A DNA stretch of 64,000 nt from Whitmania pigra (GCA_021613335.1 JAJTWR010000320.1:393501-457500), one strand, 5' to 3'; positions 36,058-43,139 are shown, counted from the first letter of the stretch. The notes: generated by a model not told the origin, from the letters alone. Numbers and translations: made by a program.

Positions 36058-37433
36058 CATCATCATCGTCGTCATCATTATTAATATTTGTTGAGCCAAT
36101 GAGCAAATGATACTAATGCAATTAGTATTTTTGTCATAATAATAATAATAATATCATACTTAATGAAATGCTTGCATTACTTGAATGAGCAACGAATTAT
36201 TACGCAATGCAACTTTATTTCATCGACTATTATTAAACCACAAGTTCTGTCCACATAATCACGAATTTTTCTTATTAAATAATTCCTTCAAATAACAAAA
36301 AGCTAACTACCCGGTAAAGATGCAGGTGTTATAATCAATATTTCCTTCATCACGTCCTAGAGCGGTGAGTTCGTCGTCGTAAACGAATCCATTATTCTCC
36401 ATTTCATCAACTAATGAACACTCATCTGAGCGTATTTCTTCAATCTCGTCTGCTTCATCGCAGAAATGACTGTCAAATAATGGTATTACACTTGCATTTA
36501 CATTTTGAACGTATTACATCCAATAGTTTTTAAAACTTAATTCATTTATTTTTTACATCAAACGTGGTCAAATGGTTTACCCGCCTGCATGACCAATAAA
36601 AATAAACAAAACGTTTGAGCGATACAGAGCAAGACAGAAAAATGCTTTAAAAAAATAGATTTTCACAGAAATTAAAGTTCTTTAAATTGGAGATATTTAT
36701 TTAACTTGAATTCGCGAAGTGCCGAGTTGAAGCGATTTACAGTAGAAGAGTTACAATATCAACCGAAAAGGTGTTCCAAGGTTTAAAAATGTGATTACAG
36801 AAAATATTTTCATGTCTCAGAATTTGCTTGTTTTAAATTTGTGTATATGGCCTCGCGTCCTACGATAGTCGGAGTTGATTAGAGGTATTGTGCTCTGAAT
36901 AAGACCATGTTTTAACCGATTCCAGAGATATTGCAATTTAGTAACAAATTCTGATTAAATATATTTGGAATAAAACATTTCCAATAAAAATTGGATATAA
37001 AGTAATTGAATACAAAATTTATTAATAATATTATTCATTATATTACCTATATATTTATGATGTCATATTTTAGGAATACTTGCAATCATCAGTTAATAAT
37101 AATAATAATCACATAATTATAATCAGTTAATAATAAGATCCTACGATGTCGAACCAATGTTGAAAATATTGAATTTTGAGCAGCATAAATATAATTTTTT
37201 TTTAATTTTGAATATTTTACAACAGAAGAAAGAAAAATTTTAACTGAAAATTTATATCATTTGATAAACGAAATAACAAACCATCTAAGTTTTAATCTAA
37301 GGATTTAAAGTTATTTTAATATTAAAAATTAACTATTAACTAAATCTCACCCCAAATTCTGAGAAACAGCGTAATAATGATTTAAATCAAGCAGGCTTAC
37401 AACCACGAGAAACCCTAGTTTTAAGTTTCCCAT
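10244..37433 (-). CDS. Haemocytin/von Willebrand factor-like secreted glycoprotein, 52 exons
   Basis: One minus-strand gene was built from 52 exons. Every junction is GT-AG and every phase matches, giving 8,832 coding bases, 2,943 residues plus stop. Order: signal peptide; EMI/EGF-like and Cys-rich region (1-199); VWD-C8-TIL three times (200-540, 540-1018, 1019-1376); three LDLa repeats (1377-1519); Pro/Thr mucin region (1520-2014); discoidin-like modules A, B, C, D joined by short Ser/Thr/Pro linkers (2015-2673); a Cys-rich VWC-like segment and C-terminal cystine knot (2674-2943). VWD, discoidin-like, LDLa and cystine-knot units together match the insect haemocytin/hemolectin type, known for roles in clotting and haemocyte nodules; mucins and SCO-spondin share the VWD parts. 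Secretion and disulphide-linked multimers are inferred. Small exons may have been missed. Exon coordinates are given in the segment entries. Confidence 0.85.
11564..12438 (-). CDS. Exons 48-50: linker exon and discoidin-like module D
   Basis: Exons are 12382-12438 (57-nt linker, phase 1-1, [19 protein letters not shown]), 11921-12162 and 11564-11717. The module opens with [13 protein letters not shown] and closes with KVVQVIGCP, paralleling module B. The linker acceptor gccaggcag|AA was chosen for frame. Module D ends in a Thr/Pro tail, [11 protein letters not shown]. Confidence 0.66.
12666..13434 (-). CDS. Exons 46-47: discoidin-like module C
   Basis: Exons are 13178-13434 and 12666-12825, about 139 residues, phases 1-0-1. 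It opens with [18 protein letters not shown], has THKGTFLNL in the middle, and closes with LTRMEVSGC. The match to module A is clear in these three places and in the second exon ([15 protein letters not shown] against [15 protein letters not shown]). Confidence 0.68.
13517..15043 (-). CDS. Exons 40-45: six Ser/Thr/Pro linker micro-exons
   Basis: Exons are 14993-15043 (51 nt), 14826-14900 (75), 14289-14324 (36), 14029-14067 (39), 13639-13668 (30) and 13517-13543 (27). All are phase 1-1, so any of them can be skipped without a frame change. They encode short linkers such as [44 protein letters not shown] and [11 protein letters not shown], rich in Ser, Thr and Pro and likely O-glycosylated. They were found by requiring an acceptor, a donor and the right phase. 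The shortest two depend on weak acceptors and could be wrong. Confidence 0.6.
15142..16547 (-). CDS. Exons 38-39: discoidin-like module B
   Basis: Exons are 16306-16547 and 15142-15316, about 139 residues, again phases 1-0-1. It opens with [13 protein letters not shown] and closes with KVIKILGCP, as module D does. A 33-nt phase 1-1 linker exon (exon 37, 16747-16779, [10 protein letters not shown]) precedes it. The intron splitting the module contains the (GGAT)n array, which starts 12 bases from the donor of exon 38. Confidence 0.65.
15617..16293 (+). repeat. (GGAT)n tetranucleotide array, about 670 bp
   Basis: Nearly pure ggat repeats with a few 3-base slips (gatgat, gaggat, ggtgg). All long ORFs across it (Asp-Gly-Trp-Met or Ile-His-Pro-Ser repeats) are artefacts. 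It sits in the intron between exons 38 and 39, next to the exon 38 donor on the minus strand. Confidence 0.98.
17098..17764 (-). CDS. Exons 35-36: discoidin-like module A
   Basis: Exons are 17520-17764 and 17098-17251, about 133 residues, phases 1-0-1. The module opens with [14 protein letters not shown] and closes with LLKVEMSGC, the C...GC arrangement of F5/8-type C (discoidin) domains, a galactose-binding-like beta sandwich. The central THKGTFLHL motif is shared with module C. Sequence divergence from canonical discoidin domains is strong, so the fold is inferred from position, length and the Cys pair. Confidence 0.65.
18095..20972 (-). CDS. Exons 30-34: Pro/Thr mucin-like region with micro-exons
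   Basis: Exons are 20949-20972 (24 nt), 20332-20367 (36), 20008-20040 (33), 18491-19867 (1,377) and 18095-18109 (15). All are multiples of three and phase 1-1. The large exon encodes about 459 residues of Pro, Thr, Ala and Ser, built on variants of PTAPYRTA and [11 protein letters not shown] (roughly fifteen APYRTA copies); Tyr-Arg appear at regular intervals. This is a typical densely O-glycosylated mucin stretch. The micro-exons encode [13 protein letters not shown] linkers. The exon is a coding minisatellite, so copy number is likely to vary between alleles. The intron between 20040 and 20332 holds a SINE. Confidence 0.75.
18491..19867 (-). repeat. Coding minisatellite in the Pro/Thr exon
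   Basis: Imperfect units around aggagctgttctataaggagctgt, length 45 to 60 bp, cover the large exon of the mucin region. The antisense and alternate frames are also open (poly-Leu or Gly/Val) because of the repeat and should be ignored. Confidence 0.9.
20147..20283 (+). mobile_element. tRNA-derived SINE, partly deleted copy
   Basis: It has the family core: caacagtcg, tgtcgtgttcg (B-box region), cttgcaccgcc, aagcgctccttgg, gcggcgctatacaaata. The A-box half is shortened. It lies in an intron of the haemocytin-like gene. Confidence 0.7.
20866..20909 (+). repeat. (AAT)n microsatellite
   Basis: About fourteen AAT units in the intron upstream (minus sense) of micro-exon 31. Confidence 0.95.
21216..24775 (-). 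CDS. Exons 27-29: three LDL-receptor class A repeats
   Basis: Exons are 24609-24775, 24243-24362 and 21216-21356, one LDLa repeat per exon. Each has six Cys and the acidic calcium-binding end: [32 protein letters not shown] and [20 protein letters not shown]. The third has extra residues between the last two Cys. The intron between exons 28 and 29 is about 2.9 kb and is filled with retroelement debris and (ATT)n. LDLa repeats are usual in arthropod and mollusc multidomain clotting proteins. Exons 28 and 29 are phase 1-1; exon 27 enters in phase 2 and leaves in phase 1. Confidence 0.85.
22107..23786 (-). pseudogene. Retroelement C-terminal fragments (PD-ELTVP domain), two decayed copies
   Basis: On the minus strand, around 23379-23450, [19 protein letters not shown] continues into MELTVPLVP, the PD...ELTVP pattern of the restriction-endonuclease-like C-terminal domain of R2-like retroelements. 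Frames shift downstream, where pieces corresponding to the Arg/Lys-rich, TDLFPI and GARG parts of that domain can be followed to about 23140. A second decayed stretch repeats similar DNA at 22100-22580 and 22680-23130 (shared ggagctccgacaggga, actgggccttataatttct, ggcagccgga). There are many frame breaks and no start. It lies wholly inside the intron between LDLa exons 28 and 29. Confidence 0.55.
23738..23815 (+). mobile_element. SINE fragment
   Basis: The stretch cctgttcgcaatccagcttgcaccgccacaaaacgccccttgg matches the B-box and central part of the SINE family in this window. It is truncated and followed directly by an (ATT)n tract. Confidence 0.5.
23814..23893 (+). repeat. (ATT)n microsatellite
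   Basis: About 26 perfect ATT units followed by degenerate TA-rich sequence. The poly-Tyr ORF across it is an artefact. Confidence 0.97.
24990..25068 (+). repeat. (ATT)n microsatellite near a splice site
   Basis: ATT tract with one break, ending about 13 bp from the donor of exon 26 of the minus-strand gene. Confidence 0.95.
25082..27618 (-). CDS. Exons 20-26: third VWD-C8-TIL block
   Basis: Exons are 27375-27618, 26979-27162, 26534-26691, 26153-26280, 25801-25910, 25332-25484 and 25082-25178. VWD starts [18 protein letters not shown] and ends [16 protein letters not shown]. The acceptor of exon 22 (caagag|TTTACATAAAC) was chosen because it restores the typical VWD strand VYINLPNCY in frame. 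C8 is in exons 23-24 ([18 protein letters not shown]). TIL is in exon 25 ([18 protein letters not shown]) and a VWC-like tail in exon 26. Introns around exons 25-26 are nearly pure (ATT)n next to the splice sites. Confidence 0.82.
25245..25329 (+). repeat. (ATT)n microsatellite abutting a splice donor
   Basis: About 27 ATT units run directly into the donor of exon 25 (GT at 25330-25331 on the minus strand), so that intron starts with (AAT)n in the sense direction. Confidence 0.95.
28130..31768 (-). CDS. Exons 13-19: second VWD-C8-TIL block with an extra TIL
   Basis: Exons are 31603-31768, 30845-31162, 30260-30427, 29810-30050, 29053-29317, 28695-28878 and 28130-28224. VWD begins [18 protein letters not shown] and ends [15 protein letters not shown] across the junction of exons 14 and 15, where the frame joins exactly. 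The C8-like segment is exon 16 ([14 protein letters not shown]). Exon 17 gives a first TIL ([17 protein letters not shown]); exons 18-19 give a second ([14 protein letters not shown] to CILPEDCPC). The extra TIL distinguishes this block from the other two. Two introns within this block carry SINE copies. Confidence 0.83.
28274..28405 (+). mobile_element. tRNA-derived SINE copy
   Basis: It starts gcaggttggccgaatgggta (A-box-like TGGCCGAATGG), has tgttcgcaaccc as B-box, and ends ggcgacatataaatgg. Internally diverged. Intronic, opposite in strand to the host gene. Confidence 0.75.
29351..29543 (-). mobile_element. tRNA-derived SINE, near full length
   Basis: On the minus strand: gcaggttagccgaatgggtt (A-box TAGCCGAATGG), then gtgtcgtgttcgaaaccc (B-box GTTCGAAAC), a body with gcgctatataaat twice, and a tail of ttacaattacaatt. 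About 190 bp. It is very similar to the copy at 33374-33564. Confidence 0.85.
32275..34829 (-). CDS. Exons 6-12: first VWD-C8-TIL block
   Basis: Exons are 34663-34829, 34210-34318, 33927-34079, 33643-33707, 33067-33186, 32808-32973 and 32275-32515. VWD spans exons 6-8, from [20 protein letters not shown] to [12 protein letters not shown], the usual G-x-CGN end. C8 follows in exons 9-11. The TIL and VWC-like part in exon 12 contains [19 protein letters not shown] and [14 protein letters not shown]. The end of exon 6 uses a weak donor (AAT|GTTTGG), which fits the phase but is less secure. The intron between exons 9 and 10 holds a SINE copy. The intron between exons 7 and 8 has GAT/GAC repeats that create a false acidic plus-strand ORF. 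Confidence 0.82.
33374..33564 (-). mobile_element. tRNA-derived SINE, near full length
   Basis: Same structure, strand, A- and B-boxes and tail as the copy at 29351-29543, with few differences. It lies in the intron between exons 9 and 10. Confidence 0.85.
35051..37433 (-). CDS. Exons 1-5: signal peptide, EMI/EGF-like and Cys-rich N-terminus
   Basis: Exons are 37351-37433, 36311-36469, 35864-35919, 35533-35646 and 35051-35236 (phases 2, 2, 1, 1, 1 out). The start ATG at 37433 opens a hydrophobic leader, [20 protein letters not shown], typical of a signal peptide. Exons 2-3 end in [12 protein letters not shown], the usual end of an EMI/EGF-like unit. Exon 4 is a Cys-dense EGF-like unit ([15 protein letters not shown]). 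Exon 5 is a Cys-rich block starting [20 protein letters not shown], reminiscent of the block before the first VWD in SCO-spondin and haemocytin-type proteins. Exon 3 uses a weak, purine-rich acceptor (tgtcaaag), chosen because it keeps the frame; it is the least certain boundary. Confidence 0.75.
35685..35735 (-). mobile_element. Short SINE-like fragment
   Basis: The segment aacatttatatagcgcatattc resembles the 3' body of the SINE family (gcgctatataaat) on the minus strand. Too short to be certain. Confidence 0.3.
35941..36070 (+). repeat. (ATT)n microsatellite with ATC/GTC end
   Basis: ATT tract of about 120 bp with two breaks, ending in catcatcatcgtcgtc. It lies in the intron before exon 3, close to its weak acceptor. 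Confidence 0.95.
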
Positions 37434-37760
37434 GTTGCCAAACAAAAGGCGGCTTTCATATGATTAATTCACCTCTTAAATACATGTTTTCAATGTTTAA
37501 AATTTAAAAAATAGTTTGAAACTCAATAATTTAATTTTTAAAAACATTGATGTTCGATTAATATTGATTATCTGTCTCATTCACACTGTTCATAAGGTTT
37601 GCGTGTCGAAAGGTATTTTTCAAATACGGGATGAGGTCAGTTGGAAGGTCGATAAGTTGTCTTTAAATGTTGACGTGAATAATTGCGGTTTTTGGCAATC
37701 ATTTACTTTTTAGAAACTCTAGTTTGAAATCAGTATTTAAATAGGAATTGATAAAGCCAC
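37434..37760. other. 5' flank of the haemocytin-like gene
   Basis: The sequence upstream of the ATG (minus strand) has no strong promoter. A TATA-like gtatttaag occurs at 37474-37482, about 45 bp from the ATG. There is no other recognised feature. Confidence 0.25.
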
Positions 37761-37779
37761 GATTATTTCTTCGTTTCAT

Positions 37780-38585
37780 TATGGATTGTTTTGCTAAGAA
37801 AACAAGCAACTCGATCAAAACAAGCAGAATACTTGAAAATCAGATCGTTGGAATCCCGCTGTAAAACAGATGGAGTCTGAAAATAGGAAGATGATAGAAA
37901 CTCTTGCAAATCAGACATTGAACTCGTAACTCCAAAGACTGGAGCCAACGATGTACAAGGAGAACAACATTCATTTTGGTCGACAGAACCAAACATGCGA
38001 TACATAATTGTCCATGCGCGAAACGTGGAAATTCCATGTTAATTCCGCAAACTTCCAATGACTGGCCTTGTGATTTATTTATGGTCATCGCAAATGCCAA
38101 ACACACTGGAAACTGTAACCGTTTAAAATCGAAAGGCAAATCATTTGGAATCATTGAATCGAAGCATCCTCTCCTTGTTATATTCCAATGATGATCGTTG
38201 CATCGATGACGTTATTCATTAGCTTTTTCCATTTCCAGTCTCGTTCCATTGCATAGTCGAGGTTGATTGCTGTTACGAAACATGTTACATCAACAGTGAT
38301 GATAACTGAACCTACTTTTAATAACAAATTGTGGTATTCCAGCGAACTCAAAAATTCTGTGGGATATTTCATTACGTCCTCCTTGTTGGTTCTCAGTTGT
38401 TGAAACGACAGAAGACAACGAACATTCACCCATAACAATCGAAGATAACAACATTCGTCGTTATTAGGATGCACTTTATAGCTGCGACCCAGAGCGTCTG
38501 AAGCAAATACACAAGTGCATCTAAACAAAATCATCAAAATGGAAACAAAACCTGATACATCTAATACTCGCCATTGGAAAGACAC
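37780..38585 (-). pseudogene. Helitron helicase remnant
   Basis: Two minus-strand frames match parts of the Helitron Rep/Helicase protein. Within 38178-38585, DALGRSYKVHPNNDECCYLR and VNVRCLLSFQQL resemble the conserved region before the helicase. Within 37840-38154, FPVCLAFAMTINKSQGQSLE and FPRFAHGQLCIA are the C-terminal superfamily-1 helicase motifs. A middle portion is missing and frames shift around 38160-38350. The DNA is a dead fragment; no Helitron ends were identified. Confidence 0.8.
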
Positions 38586-38599
38586 CTATAAAAAACAAA

Positions 38600-39316
38600 A
38601 ATTGCAAGTTCTCGAGTTTTTCAATTTTTTTAAATGTTTATTATTATTGTAAAATTTGATTTTGTTAATAATTTTAATTATTAAACTTATTTTGTAGGAA
38701 GCATCGTTACGGCTACAGAGCTACGGGGTACAGATAAAGAGCACCTGTGAGCCTCCCCGTGGAATGTTCCAAAAATGTAAAACATTTAAACCACTACTAC
38801 ATTGAAACGAACAAAACAAAACAAAAATTATAGAAATCGGTCAAGTCGTTTTTGAGATTTAGCGAGAAAACCGCATATCTAAGCAATATATATTTATATA
38901 CATATTTTAATTATCCAGTTATGAGATTTATGCATCCACACGTAACCTAACAAAGTTAAAGCAAGAATGATTTGAACTACGGAATTCCATTTAATTTAGT
39001 TTTTATATTATAAATATATGATTAAAAATTCTGATTAGCTATTATGCAGCACTTAATATAAATTACTAAATGATAAAGAATCAAATAAATAATCTCAATA
39101 AAGTAAATACACATTCTAATTAATTTTTTGATTAAAATTTTGAAAGCATTTTTTTATTTTTCACATATTAAGAGTCTTTCGTTGAAATAACTAGAGAAGT
39201 CAAAACTGAAATTGATCTATAACTAAAAGAGGCACATCGAATAAGCTTTTATTAAATTACCTTTTTAATAGCAAGAAGATTTTTTAAAACTCAAAGTATT
39301 TTGTCGACTAAACAAA
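38600..39316. other. AT-rich spacer
   Basis: No gene is supported. There is no repeat beyond short A/T runs. The last part would contain the promoter and 5' UTR of the GTF2H5 gene, where no TATA or initiator could be picked out. Confidence 0.4.
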
Positions 39317-39535
39317 ATGGTTCAAGTTCAATACGGCCTCCTTGTCGAATGCGACTCAACCATCAAAGAACTGATCATCAAGATCAACGAATCAAGAGAG
39401 CTCGGAGAAAGTTTCATTCTGGCAGATCTCGATGATAACCATCTCTTCATCTCTCCTGAGGTCATCCAGGCACTTCAGACCAAACTCGGAGAATTTGCTG
39501 ATAGTCTCCATTTTGTGGATGACCAGAAGGACTGA
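39317..39535 (+). CDS. GTF2H5: TFIIH subunit 5 (p8/TTDA/Tfb5), copy 1
   Basis: A single-exon ORF of 72 codons beginning MVQVQYGLLVECDSTIKELI. It matches the GTF2H5 family in length (about 70 residues), in the V...G.L.ECD start, the central D-x-DD/N-H-x-F motif (LADLDDNHLFIS) and the L...L.E......F end. GTF2H5 is the smallest subunit of the general transcription and repair factor TFIIH; it binds p52 and stimulates the XPB ATPase in nucleotide excision repair. An AATAAA lies at 39575-39580, 40 bp after the stop. The coding DNA is about 96 percent identical to the copy at 52895 (nine differences), while the flanks show no similarity. Which copy is ancestral cannot be told here. Confidence 0.9.
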   Translation: MVQVQYGLLVECDSTIKELIIKINESRELGESFILADLDDNHLFISPEVIQALQTKLGEFADSLHFVDDQKD

Positions 39536-39539
39536 GGAG

Positions 39540-40081
39540 ATGGAAGAAAAGATTTGCATACATTTTTTATTCTCAATAAATTGATTACATTAGCTTCGAA
39601 TTAATTTAATAAAAAACTTTCAAAGTTATGGCACTAAATTTTCTGAATGTTAATTCAACTCCAAAAGTATTTAAAACATTTTACAAATATTTTTTGGTAA
39701 TCCTTTAGTTTAATTTTAAATAGAGGAAGTTGGAGTCAAATTATATAAAAATGAAAACCATAGAATCTTAGATTTTAGGAATTATTACTAAAATTTAAAG
39801 CAAATATTTAATTAACCTCGACCTTATTCACTCATTATATTTTGCAAACTGATCATTACTCATTCAAAGTGGATTAAGATCACACGTTTAGTCTAAATCA
39901 TCTCGTCATGTAATTCACTTTAAATAAGATACCTACCTACTTACCTATCATTCATCTTTCAATTCATAATTTCTCCATGAACAACGACAATGCATATGTA
40001 TTCTAAAAAAAAGAGAGTGGATCCAAATCATTTTGTTTATGCAACAGACCTTGATCAAATATACAACAATTAATAGATTAA
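39540..40081. other. Spacer between GTF2H5 copy 1 and the zinc-finger array
   Basis: No ORF or known repeat. At 40014-40035 gagtggatccaaatcatttt resembles the gagcggatccaaatcatctc found upstream of the promoters in the array, which may be an older edge of the repeat unit. Confidence 0.4.
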
Positions 40082-40466
40082 ATGAAGAGAATAATTTGTA
40101 ACGGATTGGATGCAAATTTTGCTGCCGCAAAGAAAGCTACGATATATTGTCATATTGGATCGCTTTGATTTGAAAAGATGTTATTTTATATGGTTAGTCT
40201 AGTTATATTTTGATGCCTACATTTATTTATTTACTTATTTAGTACGAATGCTCTTGCCTATTGCAAACTAATCGTGTTTAATTTACCCATTCCTCACTTC
40301 TTCAGCCTTTTATAATTCGACCGTGAGAACTCCCGCGTTCCGTGCAGGAACTACGAAAAAGTAAAGTAACACGAACAAGATACATTTTATGCTTTTATTT
40401 AAAGTTTAAACTAAGAAAAAGTAAGATAATAAAAAAATATGGGCTCCGTTCTTAGTAGTTGAAATT

Positions 40467-41234
40467 CTAGTTCGACCGCTTCATTGCTTTGCTTTTACAG
40501 TGAAGTTTCTTGTGCTTCCTGAAGTAGCCGGCAGTCTTGAAGGACTTGTTACAATTTTCACAGAAGAAGTCCCTGTGACATTTCAACATGTGACTCCTGT
40601 ACTTATCGACGTCGGGAAATACCTTGTCACAGAATGTGCACTTCCATTTAGAATGGACATTGCCATTTCGAAATGGATCGGTTTCTCGGCTAGTTGGGGA
40701 GGTAGAGATTTCCGAATTTGAATAACTGCACCCGGATGCAATGACGCTAGGAGACGTCACTTTAGCTATATTTTCGCCGGAGATTCTGTGATAATTCATC
40801 ACGTGGTCCCTCAAAGTATAAGGACTGCAAAACTCTTTGCCGCAGAGAGGGCAAGACATTTCCGACAATTTTAATATTGTTGCGTCTCTCGGAGCAGCGC
40901 GATGCTGCGGTTGTGGGTAATGGTGATTACCGAGTGGAATATTGGGGTATTGAACGTTTACCAATGGTTGTCGGGAGGTTTGTTTCACAGGCTCATGAGC
41001 CGCTACATCCTCCACCTCAACAAAACTTGGTTTGTCCGGGACAACGTCGACGTGCAATGGACAAAATAGATAATTGTCTCTTAATTGGTCAATTGACAAA
41101 GACAGGAGATCCTCCCTCTCTAGGATACCGAGAAATTCTCGAACCAGCTCGGGCTCCTCGGGAAAGCGATAGCAATCCGACGTCAAGACTGCTTGGCAAT
41201 CCTTGGCACAGCACCTCACAACCTTTGAATTCAT
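40467..41234 (-). CDS. THAP-like/C2H2 zinc-finger protein, copy 1
   Basis: 255 codons, single exon. The N-terminus has CCAKDC, 44 residues, then CPLH: the C-x(2-4)-C-x(35-50)-C-x2-H pattern of THAP domains, with YRFP in place of the usual H-x-FP. The invariant Trp is replaced and the C-terminal AVPTIF box is absent, so it is at best a degenerate THAP. Three C2H2 fingers follow: CPLCGKEF...HVMNYH, CTFCDKVF...HMLKCH and CENCNKSF...HKKLH. The tail is basic (KSKAMKRSN). It is likely a sequence-specific DNA-binding protein; THAP domains often derive from P-element-like transposases. A minus-strand AATAAA lies at 40394-40399. A promoter with TATA and octamer sites lies upstream. Confidence 0.82.
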   Translation of the reverse strand: MNSKVVRCCAKDCQAVLTSDCYRFPEEPELVREFLGILEREDLLSLSIDQLRDNYLFCPLHVDVVPDKPSFVEVEDVAAHEPVKQTSRQPLVNVQYPNIPLGNHHYPQPQHRAAPRDATILKLSEMSCPLCGKEFCSPYTLRDHVMNYHRISGENIAKVTSPSVIASGCSYSNSEISTSPTSRETDPFRNGNVHSKWKCTFCDKVFPDVDKYRSHMLKCHRDFFCENCNKSFKTAGYFRKHKKLHCKSKAMKRSN

Positions 41235-41372
41235 GCTTTCGAGAAAGCTGATTTTAAATATTAAATGGAACTGCCTCCGAACGTTTTACGCCGTAAATTC
41301 AACTTGAGAGCGGACGTGGCCGTATGGACGACGTTTGGAAACGAAATGAAGAAAAACACTGGATCTCGTTCC

Positions 41373-41539
41373 TATATAGCTTTCGCAGCGATATGCAAAT
41401 GAGCCATGCGATGCATGCGATGCATGCTTGCATGCGCGCGCGGTGTCATATACACGTGTATGCAAATAAACGTGAGCGGATCCAAATCATCTCATTTGTG
41501 TAATTGAAGAGAATAATTTGTAACCGATTGGATGCAAAT
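41373..41539 (-). promoter_or_regulatory. TATA plus octamer promoter of zinc-finger copy 1
   Basis: Reading on the minus strand toward the gene: octamers ATTTGCAT at 41532-41539, 41460-41467 and 41393-41400, an E-box CACGTG at 41453-41458, repeated gcatgc/gcatcg motifs at 41405-41440, then TATATA at 41373-41378, about 140 bp before the ATG. Octamer close to TATA is the arrangement bound by POU factors in, for example, histone H2B and snRNA promoters. Function is inferred. Confidence 0.5.
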
Positions 41540-41888
41540 TTTGCTGCCGCAAAGAAAGCTACGATATATTGTCATATTGGATCGCTTTGATTTGAAAAGA
41601 TGTTATTTTATATGGTTAGTCTAGTTATATTTTGATGCCTACATTTATTTATTTACTTATTTAGTACGAATGCTCTTGCCTATTGCAAACTAATCGTGTT
41701 TAATTTACCCATTCCTCACTTCTTCAGCCTTTTATAATTCGACCGTGAGAACTCCCGCGTTCCGTGCAGGAACTACGAAAAAGTAAAGTAACACGAACAA
41801 GATACATTTTATGCTTTTATTTAAAGTTTAAACTAAGAAAAAGTAAGATAATAAAAAAATATGGGCTCCGTTCTTAGTAGTTGAAATT

Positions 41889-43001
41889 CTAGTTCGACCG
41901 CTTCATTGCTTTGCTTTTACAGTGAAGTTTCTTGTGCTTCCTGAAGTAGCCGGCAGTCTTGAAGGACTTGTTACAATTTTCACAGAAGAAGTCCCTGTGA
42001 CATTTCAACATGTGACTCCTGTACTTATCGACGTCGGGAAATACCTTGTCACAGAATGTGCACTTCCATTTAGAATGGACATTGCCATTTCGAAATGGAT
42101 CGGTTTCTCGGCTAGTTGGGGAGGTAGAGATTTCCGAATTTGAATAACTGCACCCGGATGCAATGACGCTAGGAGACGTCACTTTAGCTATATTTTCGCC
42201 GGAGATTCTGTGATAATTCATCACGTGGTCCCTCAAAGTATAAGGACTGCAAAACTCTTTGCCGCAGAGAGGGCAAGACATTTCCGACAATTTTAATATT
42301 GTTGCGTCTCTCGGAGCAGCGCGATGCTGCGGTTGTGGGTAATGGTGATTACCGAGTGGAATATTGGGGTATTGAACGTTTACCAATGGTTGTCGGGAGG
42401 TTTGTTTCACAGGCTCATGAGCCGCTACATCCTCCACCTCAACAAAACTTGGTTTGTCCCGGACAACGTCGACGTGCAACGGACAAAATAGATAATTGTC
42501 TCTTAATTGGTCAATTGACAAAGACAGGAGATCCTCCCTCTCTAGGATACCGAGAAATTCTCGAACCAGCTCGGGCTCCTCAGGAAAGCGATAGCAATCC
42601 GACGTCAAGACTGCTTGGCAATCCTTGGCGCAGCACCTCACAACCTTTGAATTCATGCTTTCGAGAAAATGCTGCGGTTGTCGTTGGTTGTGATTACCGA
42701 GTGGAATATTGGGATATTGAACGTTTACCAATGGTTGTCGGGAGGTTTGTTTCACAGGCTCATGAGCCGCTACATCCTCCACCTCAACAAAACTTGGTTT
42801 GTCCGGGACAACGTCGACGTGCAATGGACAAAATAGATAATTGTCTCTTAATTGGTCAATTGACAAAGACAGGAGATCCTCCCTCTCTAGGATACCGAGA
42901 AATTCTCGAACCAGCTCGGGCTCCTCGGGAAAGCGATAGCAATCCGACGTCAAGACTGCTTGGCAATCCTTGGCACAGCACCTCACAACCTTTGAATTCA
43001 T
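41889..43001 (-). CDS. Zinc-finger copy 2 with duplicated THAP-like domain
   Basis: 370 codons, single exon, identical to copy 1 at almost every residue apart from an in-frame insertion of 115 codons. The insertion repeats the THAP-like domain, so the protein has two, then three C2H2 fingers. At the junction the residues FLES precede the second Met; they come from the former 5' UTR (tttctcgaaagcATG), so non-coding DNA was turned into coding sequence. The inner domain has one changed residue (VVRDKP in place of VVPDKP). The promoter at 43140-43167 and upstream is the same as in copy 1. Confidence 0.82.
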   Translation of the reverse strand: MNSKVVRCCAKDCQAVLTSDCYRFPEEPELVREFLGILEREDLLSLSIDQLRDNYLFCPLHVDVVPDKPSFVEVEDVAAHEPVKQTSRQPLVNVQYPNIPLGNHNQRQPQHFLESMNSKVVRCCAKDCQAVLTSDCYRFPEEPELVREFLGILEREDLLSLSIDQLRDNYLFCPLHVDVVRDKPSFVEVEDVAAHEPVKQTSRQPLVNVQYPNIPLGNHHYPQPQHRAAPRDATILKLSEMSCPLCGKEFCSPYTLRDHVMNYHRISGENIAKVTSPSVIASGCSYSNSEISTSPTSRETDPFRNGNVHSKWKCTFCDKVFPDVDKYRSHMLKCHRDFFCENCNKSFKTAGYFRKHKKLHCKSKAMKRSN

Positions 43002-43139
43002 GCTTTCGAGAAAGCTGATTTTAAATATTAAATGGAACTGCCTCCGAACGTTTTACGCCGTAAATTCAACTTGAGAGCGGACGTGGCCGTATGGACGACG
43101 TTTGGAAACGAAATGAAGAAAAACACTGGATCTCGTTCC

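Noticed and set aside
40500..43018. Plus-strand ORFs of 73 to 239 codons opposite the zinc-finger genes
   Set aside because: Antisense shadows repeated with the array; they have no known motif, while the minus frames carry zinc fingers.
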